NCBI GenBank assembly: GCA_937873155.1
Contig: CALMVZ010000025.1
Coordinates: 124,001-188,000, forward strand
Direction of reading: 5' to 3'
Length of the DNA stretch: 64,000 nt
DNA from: an uncultured Bacteroidota bacterium
GTDB lineage: Bacteria; Bacteroidota; Bacteroidia; B-17B0; Aurantibacillaceae
Below the pieces are notes generated by a model. That model saw nothing but the letters and a program-made list of their open reading frames with translations. It did not search any database and was not told the DNA's origin. Both the position numbers and the translations under genes were made by a program. Below, in pieces: positions 9,605 through 17,549 of the stretch (position 1 is the stretch's first letter; the number at the start of each line of letters is the position of its first letter).

Positions 9605-11947
9605 TTATTTTTTAATGAAAAAGAATGTTCCGCCTTCGTCCTCAAGATCTTTGATCTTACCGAATTTAGGCGCCTGGTTACCGGCTGCTGTAACTGCTGA
9701 AATGACTTTTTTAGCTATTTTATCAATAGAAATACACCCATCCGGATTATTTATAAGGGCTGAAGAAAACGTTTTTGTGAACTGGGAATTATCAGAGGCT
9801 AATTCATATCCTGCAGATGTGATCACCTGTGCTGATTTGGATTTTGTCAATTCCCAATTCTCACAACGTTGGTTCTCATCTGCACCTCTCATTGCTAATA
9901 AAAATGCCGGACCAGATTCACAAGCATCAGTTACAACTAATGTATGAAGTAATTTTCCGGAATACGATTGCATCCCGGCTTTCAGGTTATTGATCCCAAA
10001 GAAGCTGAACTCATCATCAGTCTTTGCATCAACAGGTACCCAATATCCTGTAGGGCTCACGAATTTTCCGTGGCCTGCGTACCAAATTACTAAAGATTGA
10101 ATGTTGCTGTTCTTAACATGGTCGCGTAATTCGATAGAGAAGAATTTCTCCATGTCGTATTTCGTCATGTCTTTTTTGTGAAGGATCTTTGTGATCTTAT
10201 ATCCTGCTAAAGCTGATTTCATCGCAAGAACATCCTTACCCGGACCTTCTAAACTAGCGAAGTTCTGGTATTTTCCATTTTCAATAAATACAACCCATGT
10301 ATTTCCCATCGGGTTAGCTGAAGCATCAGCGCCGCTGCGGTTCAAAGTGAATACCTGGACAGTTTCATTGCCATTCACATCTTTTACAGTTACGGTAATT
10401 TTGTTTTTATTTGCAATTGATATCTGAGAACTGAAAGTCGGATTTAGAGATGTAACAGAGAATGAAGCTAACACGCCATCGATACTTATAGATTCAATTA
10501 AGCTTTCATCTTTTATTTTTCCCTGTAAATAAATATCAGAAGCCATACTCTCTAAATAGATCTCGTTATCGAAAGAAGCGGCAGGAGCTTCAATAGTAAT
10601 GATCGGTTTATTCGCTTCTGTTTTCTCGATCTTTAAAACAAGATTAGTTGTGTTTTCATAAACGTCAGTTACTAATGCGACAACTTCAGTTGCTTTTTTC
10701 ATACCAAGAACTTTCACATAAAAATCAGGGTTTAATGAATCCTTGTTAAATTCTGCCTGTGTATTATTGATAGTGATCGATTTTATCTGTGACGCGTCTT
10801 TTATTTGTCCTTTGAAAACGATAGTGTCTTTATCAGCAATGATCTTCATCGAATTTTTATCAGGAACAGAAGGGGCTGTGATCGCTATTTCAGGCTTGTT
10901 AGCTTCACGGCTGAGATCAAAGATCTTTTTACGGTTCTCTTTTAAAATACCTTCTATCTTCGGATTACCCGCGCCTAGTTTTTCAACTTTGTTATAATCG
11001 GCAATTGCAGACCTGTAATTCAATGCGCCTTCGCTTGCCTGCGCGCGGGCCAGGTAAGCATCAATATCTTTATCGTTTAATTTAAGCGCCTGGGTATAAT
11101 CATTAACTGCATTTTGGAATTGTCCGAGTTTGTAATAGATGCTTCCTCTTAATTTGTGATTGAAAGCGGTTGGTGCTGCTAAAATAACTTTCGTGATATC
11201 ATTCAGGGCATTCTGATAATCCTTCTTCGCAACATACACCATACTGCGAGCCCAATATACATCATTGTTGTTTGCATCTTTAGTTAAAGCAGTTTCGCAA
11301 GTAGTTAAGGCGTCATTCGCTTTATTTAATTTGACCTGGCAAATTGCCAATCCTACATAAGCAGGAATGTATTTAGAATCGAAATATTTCGAGTTCTTGT
11401 ATTCTTTCTCAGCCTCAACATAATTATGAAGGCTATCGAACATTACCGCATGATGATAATAGTTCACTGCCGTTTTTTTAATATCAAGCGCATAATTGGT
11501 GACGGTTAGTCCGAAAGAATAATCCTGGATCGCATAAAGAGTTTTAATTTCAAGGTCGATAACTTCCTGGTACGCCTTATCTCGCTCTAATGCTTTTCTA
11601 AAAAAGCCATCTGCCTCCGTATATTTATTTTGATTAAATGATAACCGGCCGGCATTGTAGTACAATTCTTTTTCTTTTGGTGAGAAACCGATCAGTTTTT
11701 TATAATCTTCAACGGCTTCAGCTTTCATATTCTGTTTTTCATACAGAAGGGCGCGGGCAGTATAAGCTTTTTCCATAGCAGGGTCCATCTGGATAGCCTT
11801 GGAATAATTATCGATAGCATCTTTGATATTATTGGCCTGCTCGAACTTTTCAGCAGCAGAGAAATATTTTTTAGCGGTTTGAGAGAACCCTGAAACTGAA
11901 AAAAAAACGAACGCTAACAATAGCGACCAACACCTCATTTTTAACAT
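9605..11947 (-). CDS. Exported TPR protein with C-terminal caspase-like (C14) peptidase domain
   Basis: The 780-residue protein has a signal peptide (about 1-23) and TPR repeats (about 24-345, for example AEKAYTARALLYEKQ). Two similar beta-sandwich units follow (about 355-540, each with an IKDxSxIxSIxI motif), then a caspase-like domain (about 550-770). The catalytic His is in WYAGHG (H626) and the Cys in VVTDACESG (C676); both are intact, so it is probably active. Bacterial caspase-like peptidases usually cleave after basic residues or have regulatory roles, often in defence or cell-death circuits. A signal peptide makes this one extracytoplasmic. It is transcribed in the same direction as the phosphatase 39 bp downstream and may share its mRNA. 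Confidence 0.88.
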   Translation of the reverse strand: MLKMRCWSLLLAFVFFSVSGFSQTAKKYFSAAEKFEQANNIKDAIDNYSKAIQMDPAMEKAYTARALLYEKQNMKAEAVEDYKKLIGFSPKEKELYYNAGRLSFNQNKYTEADGFFRKALERDKAYQEVIDLEIKTLYAIQDYSFGLTVTNYALDIKKTAVNYYHHAVMFDSLHNYVEAEKEYKNSKYFDSKYIPAYVGLAICQVKLNKANDALTTCETALTKDANNNDVYWARSMVYVAKKDYQNALNDITKVILAAPTAFNHKLRGSIYYKLGQFQNAVNDYTQALKLNDKDIDAYLARAQASEGALNYRSAIADYNKVEKLGAGNPKIEGILKENRKKIFDLSREANKPEIAITAPSVPDKNSMKIIADKDTIVFKGQIKDASQIKSITINNTQAEFNKDSLNPDFYVKVLGMKKATEVVALVTDVYENTTNLVLKIEKTEANKPIITIEAPAASFDNEIYLESMASDIYLQGKIKDESLIESISIDGVLASFSVTSLNPTFSSQISIANKNKITVTVKDVNGNETVQVFTLNRSGADASANPMGNTWVVFIENGKYQNFASLEGPGKDVLAMKSALAGYKITKILHKKDMTKYDMEKFFSIELRDHVKNSNIQSLVIWYAGHGKFVSPTGYWVPVDAKTDDEFSFFGINNLKAGMQSYSGKLLHTLVVTDACESGPAFLLAMRGADENQRCENWELTKSKSAQVITSAGYELASDNSQFTKTFSSALINNPDGCISIDKIAKKVISAVTAAGNQAPKFGKIKDLEDEGGTFFFIKK

Positions 11948-11973
11948 CGTACTAAATAATTGATTCGACTAAC

Positions 11974-12006
11974 CAAAATTATAAAAATTATCGAGACAAA
12001 TAGCAA
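11974..12006 (-). promoter_or_regulatory. Bacteroidota-type promoter for the TPR-caspase gene
   Basis: On the minus strand TAATTTTG (11974-11981) matches the -7 box TAnnTTTG. A TTG at 12004-12006 lies 22 bp upstream, within the usual 17-23 bp. The leader to the ATG would be about 20 nt. Confidence 0.5.
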
Positions 12007-12091
12007 CTAAAAAGAGGCTTTTTTGAATAAAAAGGGCCGTTTTTGCAACCCGATCGGGAAGGGGGGCGTATAATCGAGAAACAATATCCTT

Positions 12092-12240
12092 ATGAAGACA
12101 AAAGTATTTTTTTTCATTGTATTGTTAGCTGCGTTTCTTGGACTTATTTAAAACCTCTGGCCATAAGCACCAAAACGTTAAAAAAGGCTGTCAAATACAT
12201 GCCGATTTCTGAAACCGCGAGCAGCTCGCGTGGAAATTAA
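12092..12240 (+). pseudogene. Possible small exported-peptide gene, frame broken after the signal peptide
   Basis: An ATG at 12092 gives a convincing signal-peptide core (MKTKVFFFIVLLAAFLGLI) that stops at 12151. The next frame then reads on (KPLAISTKTLKKAVKYM...) to a stop at 12240, directly before a hairpin with a T-run at 12243-12278. A one-base frameshift would join them into a peptide of about 50 residues. It may be a decayed small gene, a sequencing error, or chance. No homologue is recognised. Confidence 0.3.
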
Positions 12241-12242
12241 GT

Positions 12243-12278
12243 AAAGCCTCTTTTCTCTTAACGGGAATTTGAGGCTTT
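12243..12278. terminator. Intrinsic terminator, probably bidirectional
   Basis: Stem AAAGCCTC / GAGGCTTT with a 20-nt loop is followed by TTATTT on the plus strand and by a weaker TTTACTTAATTT on the minus strand. It directly follows the stop codon of gltX (minus). Confidence 0.7.
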
Positions 12279-13808
12279 TTATTTAAGGGAGACTAGAGCA
12301 GCTGAAATACGCTTAGTGCATTCTTCTTTACTCAATAAAGCCATCATATCGAATAATTGAGGTCCGCCTGCAACGCCTGTTAAAAGGACGCGGAGTAATT
12401 GCATGTCCATTTTACCAAATTCCGCTTGAGCATCTTCAAATGTTTTTTGAATAGCAGTATTGGTCCAATCTGATGAAGCGGTGAGTTTTTCATTCAGCTT
12501 TGTATATAATGGCTTTGAATTTTCGTTCCATTTCTTTTCGATCACTTTTGGATCAAAAGTAGTTGGTGCTGAAAAAAAGTAAGAGCCCAGGTCATAGAAT
12601 TCATTGATAAAATGTGCTTTCTCTTTTATCAACCTGCAAAATTCCATTACAAATACTTTATCTTTTTTAATGTTTTTTCCTTCTAAGATCGGCATCATAG
12701 CATCGGCTAATTCCGCATCAGAATATTTGCGAAGGTATTGCTGGTTGAACCATTTTGTTTTTTCAGGATCGAATTTAGCGCCTGATTTACTTACGCGCTC
12801 TAATGAAAATTCTTTCACTAACTCATCCAATGTATAAAGTTCCTGGTTACCTGCACCGTGCCATCCCAATAAAGCAAGCATATTCACAAATGCATCCGGG
12901 TAATAACCGGCTTCACGGTAACCTGAGAATTTTTCAGGCTTCTGAGTTTTTGTATCTAGTAATTCCCCATTCAACGGGAATACAGGAAATCCTAATCTGT
13001 CACCATCACGCTTACTTAATTTTCCATTTCCGTCAGGACGGAGTAATAAAGGCAAATGCGCGAACTGGGGCATTGAACTTTCCCATCCTAAGTAACGGTA
13101 CAACATCACATGTAAAGGAGCAGAAGGCAACCATTCCTCACCGCGGATCACATGCGTGATCTTCATGGTATAATCATCAACAATATTTGCTAAGTGATAC
13201 GTTGGCATTCCATCTGATTTGTACAATACTTTATCATCCATTTGCGCTGTATTCACCTGCACCCATCCACGGATAGCATCCTGGAAACGCACTTCTTCAT
13301 TGCGCGGTAATTTGATACGGATCACATAACTGTCACCGTTAGCAATTCTTTTTTTAGTTTCTTCTTCAGGAAGTACTAAAGAGTTTTTTAAGTTTTGTCT
13401 CGTGATCGCATTATAGGAAAAAGTTCCTTTTGCAGCTTTCATACGTTCGCGGATCTCATCTAATTCTTCGTTCGTATCAAAAGCATAATACGCAAATCCC
13501 GCTTTTATCAGCTGGTCTGCATATTGTCCGTACATAGCTTTACGCTCACTTTGTTTATATGGAGCATAAGGGCCATTTCCAAAACCAACACCTTCATTCG
13601 GTTCAATGCCGCACCATTTCAATGCTTCAATAATATATTCTTCCGCACCCGGCACAAAACGTTCCTGGTCGGTATCTTCAATTCTTAAAATAAAATCACC
13701 TCCGTGCTTTTTTGCAAACAGGTAATTATAAAGCGCGGTCCTTACTCCACCAATGTGAAGCGGGCCTGTGGGACTTGGGGCAAAACGTACTCTTACTCTT
13801 TTTTCCAT
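12279..13808 (-). CDS. gltX: Glutamyl-tRNA synthetase
   Basis: The class I synthetase charges tRNA-Glu with glutamate. From the ATG at 13808 the product is 509 residues, the normal bacterial length, and starts MEKRVRVRFAPSPTG. The longer open frame (to 13952) overlaps the divergent thioredoxin gene and its extra residues look non-coding, so this start is preferred. The HIGH motif appears as PLHIGGVRTALYNYL (about 14-28) and the KMSKS motif as KLSKRDGDRLG (about 262-272). The C-terminal anticodon-binding helical domain is complete. A terminator sits at its end. Confidence 0.96.
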   Translation of the reverse strand: MEKRVRVRFAPSPTGPLHIGGVRTALYNYLFAKKHGGDFILRIEDTDQERFVPGAEEYIIEALKWCGIEPNEGVGFGNGPYAPYKQSERKAMYGQYADQLIKAGFAYYAFDTNEELDEIRERMKAAKGTFSYNAITRQNLKNSLVLPEEETKKRIANGDSYVIRIKLPRNEEVRFQDAIRGWVQVNTAQMDDKVLYKSDGMPTYHLANIVDDYTMKITHVIRGEEWLPSAPLHVMLYRYLGWESSMPQFAHLPLLLRPDGNGKLSKRDGDRLGFPVFPLNGELLDTKTQKPEKFSGYREAGYYPDAFVNMLALLGWHGAGNQELYTLDELVKEFSLERVSKSGAKFDPEKTKWFNQQYLRKYSDAELADAMMPILEGKNIKKDKVFVMEFCRLIKEKAHFINEFYDLGSYFFSAPTTFDPKVIEKKWNENSKPLYTKLNEKLTASSDWTNTAIQKTFEDAQAEFGKMDMQLLRVLLTGVAGGPQLFDMMALLSKEECTKRISAALVSLK

Positions 13809-13825
13809 ATCGTTAAAAGGGAGAG

Positions 13826-13833
13826 CAAATATA
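13826..13833 (-). promoter_or_regulatory. -7 promoter element of gltX
   Basis: TATATTTG on the minus strand matches TAnnTTTG, about 18 nt before the gltX ATG. No clear TTG box lies at the right distance, so support is partial. Confidence 0.4.
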
Positions 13834-13876
13834 CAAAAATTAACATTTAGGGCTGGACTATTCGGAGCCAATGAAG

Positions 13877-13884
13877 TAAGTTTG
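13877..13884 (+). promoter_or_regulatory. -7 promoter element of the exported thioredoxin gene
   Basis: TAAGTTTG matches the TAnnTTTG box and ends only 3 nt before the ATG at 13888, which would give a leaderless or nearly leaderless mRNA. No good -33 box is visible. Confidence 0.35.
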
Positions 13885-13887
13885 TAT

Positions 13888-14418
13888 ATGGTAAAATCAC
13901 ACTCTTTTTCAAGAATAGCGGCTCTTGCAGCATTATTCTGTATTCTAAGCACAAATTTGTTTTCACAGGAAGCAAAAAAGGAAGCTTTGGAATGGCATAC
14001 TGACCTGATGAAAGTTCATGATCTTTCGGAAAAAACCAAGAAACCGATCTTCGCTTTTTTTACAGGAAGTGACTGGTGCGGCTGGTGCATTAAATTGCAA
14101 AACAATGTATTTTCGAAACCTGAATTCATCAGTTGGGCAAAGGAGAACGTTATTTTGTTAGAATTGGATTATCCTCGCGCTAAACAATTACCTCCGGCAT
14201 TAGCGGCACAAAACGCAAATATGCAGCAGGCATTTGGTGTTACAGGTTACCCGACTGTTTGGTTGTTTAAAACAGTTAAGAACGATAAAGAGAAGAAATT
14301 CACGATGGATTCTTATGGATCTTTAGGATATCCTGTTGGTGCAGAAATGGGAAGAGAGCAGGATAAATTTATTGAGGATGCAAACAAGATCCTCATTGAA
14401 AAAAAAGCTAAGAAGTAG
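13888..14418 (+). CDS. Exported thioredoxin-like protein
   Basis: The 176-residue protein has a signal peptide (MVKSHSFSRIAALAALFCIL...FSQ) and one thioredoxin fold with the redox motif WCGWC near residue 64 (SDWCGWCIKLQ). The cis-proline loop is GVTGYPTVWLF. The active site CGWC is the same as in domain 1 of the double thioredoxin at 43701-44711. It probably reduces or isomerises disulfides in the periplasm. The open frame extends upstream into the gltX 5' end, so the ATG at 13888 directly before the signal peptide is chosen. It is divergent from gltX. Confidence 0.88.
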   Translation: MVKSHSFSRIAALAALFCILSTNLFSQEAKKEALEWHTDLMKVHDLSEKTKKPIFAFFTGSDWCGWCIKLQNNVFSKPEFISWAKENVILLELDYPRAKQLPPALAAQNANMQQAFGVTGYPTVWLFKTVKNDKEKKFTMDSYGSLGYPVGAEMGREQDKFIEDANKILIEKKAKK

Positions 14419-14471
14419 TCTTCAATAAATTCCGTTTAAAATAATTCTTCGTGAATTTTTCAAAGGACAGA

Positions 14472-14613
14472 GTCATGTTGAGCTCGCCGAACCATTAAAG
14501 GTCTGCCTTAAAATTTGCGCTGAGCCTGACGAAGCGCGTGTACGAAACCACTTCGTCAGGCTCAGTGGTTATTTTTTTGAGCTCAATGTATGGTTCGGCA
14601 AGCTCACCATGAC
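14472..14613. repeat. Nested inverted repeats of the CTGAGCxTGxCGAAG family, with a terminator core
   Basis: The inner arms CTGAGCCTGACGAAG (14520-14534) and CTTCGTCAGGCTCAG (14551-14565) are perfect and followed by TGGTTATTTTTTT. The core should therefore terminate the thioredoxin transcript. Outer arms (about 14472-14496 and 14589-14613, GAACCAT...ATGGTTC) pair imperfectly. This and the next palindrome fill most of the gap between the thioredoxin and TonB receptor genes. Confidence 0.75.
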
Positions 14614-14673
14614 TTCGTGTTTCAAAAGCACATCAAAGTTTAATGTGAAATAAAAGTCTGTGCAAATCCGTGA

Positions 14674-14691
14674 TCCCGATAGCTGTCGGGA
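14674..14691. repeat. Dispersed 18-bp palindrome, variant copy (TCCCGATAGCTGTCGGGA)
   Basis: One-base variant of the perfect palindrome TCCCGATAGCTATCGGGA found at 37462-37479, 53917-53934 and 54016-54033. It ends 6 bp before the stop codon of the TonB receptor gene. Confidence 0.8.
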
Positions 14692-14697
14692 CTGCGG

Positions 14698-17160
14698 CTA
14701 GAAATCCACTCTTACGTAGAACAACGGTAAAAATCCTAATTGGTAATTTTTTATCAATGGATCTGCATTCGTATTAGCAGGATCCGGAGCATAGCTTAAT
14801 GCCAATACATTTTTCGCGCCCATTACATTCACAAGGTCGAAAGCAATTTCAACATGTGAATGCTTAGCGTTTATTTTATAAGCGATACGGATGTCTAAGC
14901 GATTGTATGGCGCGAATTGTAAAGAATTAATTTTATTCTCGTCAGGTACCACATCCATGATCGCATTACTTGCCGCTAAATTCACCGGTGAATAACGTTT
15001 ACCTCCGCCATAAGTGAATTTACCCGAGACGTTGATGCTGTTCTTCTTTTTCTTTCCAACACCGTATTCAACCCCGCCTAGTAAGTTCATCATGTAATTC
15101 CCGTTGAAATCTGTATCGTAAGTTTTGCCGTTGCTGCCCGTGTACTTACTATCGAACAGGCTTGCGCTGTACATAACAAAATAATGTTTGCTGAATAATT
15201 TCTCAACTGTAAATTCCAGGCCGTAATTATATCCGGTTCCGTAATTCTGCATATTATATAATGGGAAGAAACGGGTAAATGTAGCACCGCGATTGATCAA
15301 GGAAACACCAGATGGTTTTGCATATACAGGAATATTCCACAGATACTGATAATATAATTCAGTCCTGAATCTCAGGAAACGGGTCTTTTGAAGATCCCAA
15401 CCTAAAACAACATGATGCGCTTTACTGAAATCTAAATTCTTATTCGCCATCTCACGTTCTGTATTCGGCGTCATCACATCATTACGAACGACGCTGTCAG
15501 GAATAGCGAAATAAATATAAGTTGGCTGCATCTGGCTGTGCAATCCATAAGCTAAGCTTAAAGTTTGATTTTCCCTGAACTGGTAACGGATGTTTGCTCT
15601 GGGCTCTGCTGTCCATTTATTATTTAGTGTTAAGTACTGTGCGTTCAATCCTAAATTCGTACTCCATTTTTCACTGAAACGGTGTGTGAATGCAAAGTAA
15701 GGTTGGATCAGGTAGAAATCAGCTTTCGAGTTCAGGCGGCTCTTCCAGGGTTTTAATAAAATATCTCCGGGAATTGTATCGTAAAGTGAATTTATTTTTA
15801 CCCGGTCTGCATAATCCACCTGGATTCTGTTGGCGAAGAACCCGGTCTTAAAACTATTAGCAGCATTTACTTTGCGTTTAATATACCACGATAAAGTGGC
15901 TTTGTCTTCACGTTGCGTGTAATCTAAAATATGAGGCAGTACAGAATCAGGGACATAATTTGCATCACGTAAAATTAAATAATGATCTGAATTAATGTAT
16001 TGAGCACCATAAGCTAAAGTGGTTTTCATCAATGTACGTGAATCCAAAGAATAAGTATGATTCAACATGGCTACACCCATGTTAGTTGAGAAGTATTGAT
16101 CACGTGTCTGGTCGCCGTATAATTCACGTGGTTTTTCTCTCACTTTACTTAGCATGATGCTGATGGAACTTAAGCCACCGATGCCGCTGAAGCTAAATAC
16201 GCCTGCTTTTTTGGTTGGGAAATTAAATCTGAATCCGCCATCCTGGTATTCAGGAATTGCACTTGTACCAAAACTGATGGGGATTTTAAATGCTGAGAAC
16301 ATCGCCAGGGTGGAGTAGCGGTAAGTGATCAAATAACTGGCACCACTCTTTTTATTAAGCGGGCCTTCTAAAGCTAATTCAGTTCCCAAAATCCCTAATT
16401 GAAAGGTACGTTCGTGCTTTTCATTATTACCATTACGCATCTTCAGATCGAAGACACCACCTAATGCATTACTGTAATTCGCCGGGAAAGCTCCGGTATA
16501 AAATTCAGAGTTCGCTAAATATTTGTTGTTGATGATAGATTGTGGTCCGCCAGCAGAACCCGCAACTGCAAAGTGATTCGGGTTTGGGATATCCACTTCT
16601 TCCATGCGCCAAAGAATTCCTGAGGGCGAATTTCCGCGCACTACAATGTCATTTCTACTATCGTTTGTTCCGGATACACCGGCAAAGTTCTGCGCCATCC
16701 GTGCGGGATCATTCCGCGAGCCTGCATAACGTTCAGTTTCTTCTAAGCTGAATTGTTTCATGTTAGTCGCCTGCATATCGCCTATAACATCTTTACTGTT
16801 CTCTGCACTAACTTCTACCTCGGCCATTTCCACGAGCGATTCTTCCATTTCCAGGTCCAGGATCACTTCTTTTCCGCTCGTTACAATTATATCATTCGCA
16901 GGAACAGTATTGTATCCTAATAATGAAAAAACAAATTGCTGGCGGCCAACGGGGACATTCTTTAATTTATAAAAACCATTACCATCGGTAATTGCATTTA
17001 TTTTCTTTGAGGTATCATTTTTAAGTTTAACAACTACTCCGGGCAAACCAATGCCTGTTGCTTTATCGCTTACTTTACCTTTTACGTTCTGTAAATAGTT
17101 TTGTGAATAAAAGCAAACACTGCTGAAAGTGAATGCTAAAAGAAAAATGAGTTTTTTCAT
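14698..17160 (-). CDS. TonB-dependent outer-membrane receptor with carboxypeptidase-regulatory-like N-terminal domain
   Basis: The 820-residue protein has a signal peptide, a CarboxypepD_reg-like domain (about 24-110, GKVSDKATGIGLPGVVV), a plug domain (about 130-235, SRNDIVVRGNSPSG) and a long beta-barrel with many aromatic strand ends. It closes with YVRVDF, a normal outer-membrane-protein terminal strand. The substrate is unknown, and no SusD-like partner is adjacent. A 47-residue lipoprotein gene (17182-17325) lies 21 bp upstream on the same strand and shares a promoter, so the two probably work together. The TolC-type gene is upstream on the same strand. Confidence 0.9.
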   Translation of the reverse strand: MKKLIFLLAFTFSSVCFYSQNYLQNVKGKVSDKATGIGLPGVVVKLKNDTSKKINAITDGNGFYKLKNVPVGRQQFVFSLLGYNTVPANDIIVTSGKEVILDLEMEESLVEMAEVEVSAENSKDVIGDMQATNMKQFSLEETERYAGSRNDPARMAQNFAGVSGTNDSRNDIVVRGNSPSGILWRMEEVDIPNPNHFAVAGSAGGPQSIINNKYLANSEFYTGAFPANYSNALGGVFDLKMRNGNNEKHERTFQLGILGTELALEGPLNKKSGASYLITYRYSTLAMFSAFKIPISFGTSAIPEYQDGGFRFNFPTKKAGVFSFSGIGGLSSISIMLSKVREKPRELYGDQTRDQYFSTNMGVAMLNHTYSLDSRTLMKTTLAYGAQYINSDHYLILRDANYVPDSVLPHILDYTQREDKATLSWYIKRKVNAANSFKTGFFANRIQVDYADRVKINSLYDTIPGDILLKPWKSRLNSKADFYLIQPYFAFTHRFSEKWSTNLGLNAQYLTLNNKWTAEPRANIRYQFRENQTLSLAYGLHSQMQPTYIYFAIPDSVVRNDVMTPNTEREMANKNLDFSKAHHVVLGWDLQKTRFLRFRTELYYQYLWNIPVYAKPSGVSLINRGATFTRFFPLYNMQNYGTGYNYGLEFTVEKLFSKHYFVMYSASLFDSKYTGSNGKTYDTDFNGNYMMNLLGGVEYGVGKKKKNSINVSGKFTYGGGKRYSPVNLAASNAIMDVVPDENKINSLQFAPYNRLDIRIAYKINAKHSHVEIAFDLVNVMGAKNVLALSYAPDPANTNADPLIKNYQLGFLPLFYVRVDF

Positions 17161-17181
17161 CGGGATTAAAAATAAGAATTT

Positions 17182-17325
17182 TTAGAATGATTTTGTTATG
17201 GCCTGGCAAACATATTCCGGTTCGCCTTTGGAGGTTACTTTTGTTTTGCATTTATAAGACTGTTTGGTCTTTGTGCAGGAAGCTAAAAAAGTTATTGCTG
17301 TTAAAGAGAGAAGAATTGTTTTCAT
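17182..17325 (-). CDS. Small lipoprotein (47 aa), likely partner of the TonB receptor
   Basis: A minus-strand ORF from ATG at 17325 to TAA at 17182 encodes 47 residues. It starts with a lipoprotein signal (MKTILLSLTAITFLASC, lipobox FLASC with cysteine 17) and continues TKTKQSYKCKTKV...EYVCQAITKSF. The two further cysteines could form a disulfide. A promoter with both boxes lies 28 nt upstream, and the gene ends 21 bp before the TonB receptor ATG. The lipobox, promoter and spacing together make it a real gene. The function is unknown. Confidence 0.72.
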   Translation of the reverse strand: MKTILLSLTAITFLASCTKTKQSYKCKTKVTSKGEPEYVCQAITKSF

Positions 17326-17353
17326 TGGCTTGTGTGTAATTGTTTTATGCCAA

Positions 17354-17385
17354 CAAATGTATCGGATGAAAAAGTCACGGGTAAA
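17354..17385 (-). promoter_or_regulatory. Promoter of the lipoprotein/TonB receptor unit
   Basis: TACATTTG (17354-17361 on the minus strand) matches the -7 box. TTTA at 17382-17385, 20 bp upstream, is a near match to the -33 TTTG. Confidence 0.5.
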
Positions 17386-17549
17386 CGGATTAGCGACAAC
17401 CGTTTTTGAAAATTGGACAAATTCGCTTTTCAGTGATGGAAAACCCTTAAAAACGGCCCTGGATTATTGATTTCCGCAAAAGCTAAAGCCGGATTAAGGA
17501 ATATCGCAAATGGTAAAGTTTAAAAATGGTAAATGCTGAAAAAGAAAGA

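Larger units (their letters stand above)
11948..12278. other. 331-bp gap between divergent caspase and convergent gltX units
   Basis: The gap holds the caspase promoter, a broken signal-peptide-like mini-ORF on the plus strand, and the hairpin at 12243-12278. The hairpin sits just past the gltX stop. No other gene or RNA is seen. Confidence 0.6.

Noticed and set aside
12043-12240. 65-aa plus-strand frame as an intact gene
   Set aside because: Its first half is out of frame with the signal peptide that starts at 12092 and has no protein character; only the broken-gene reading is kept, at low confidence.
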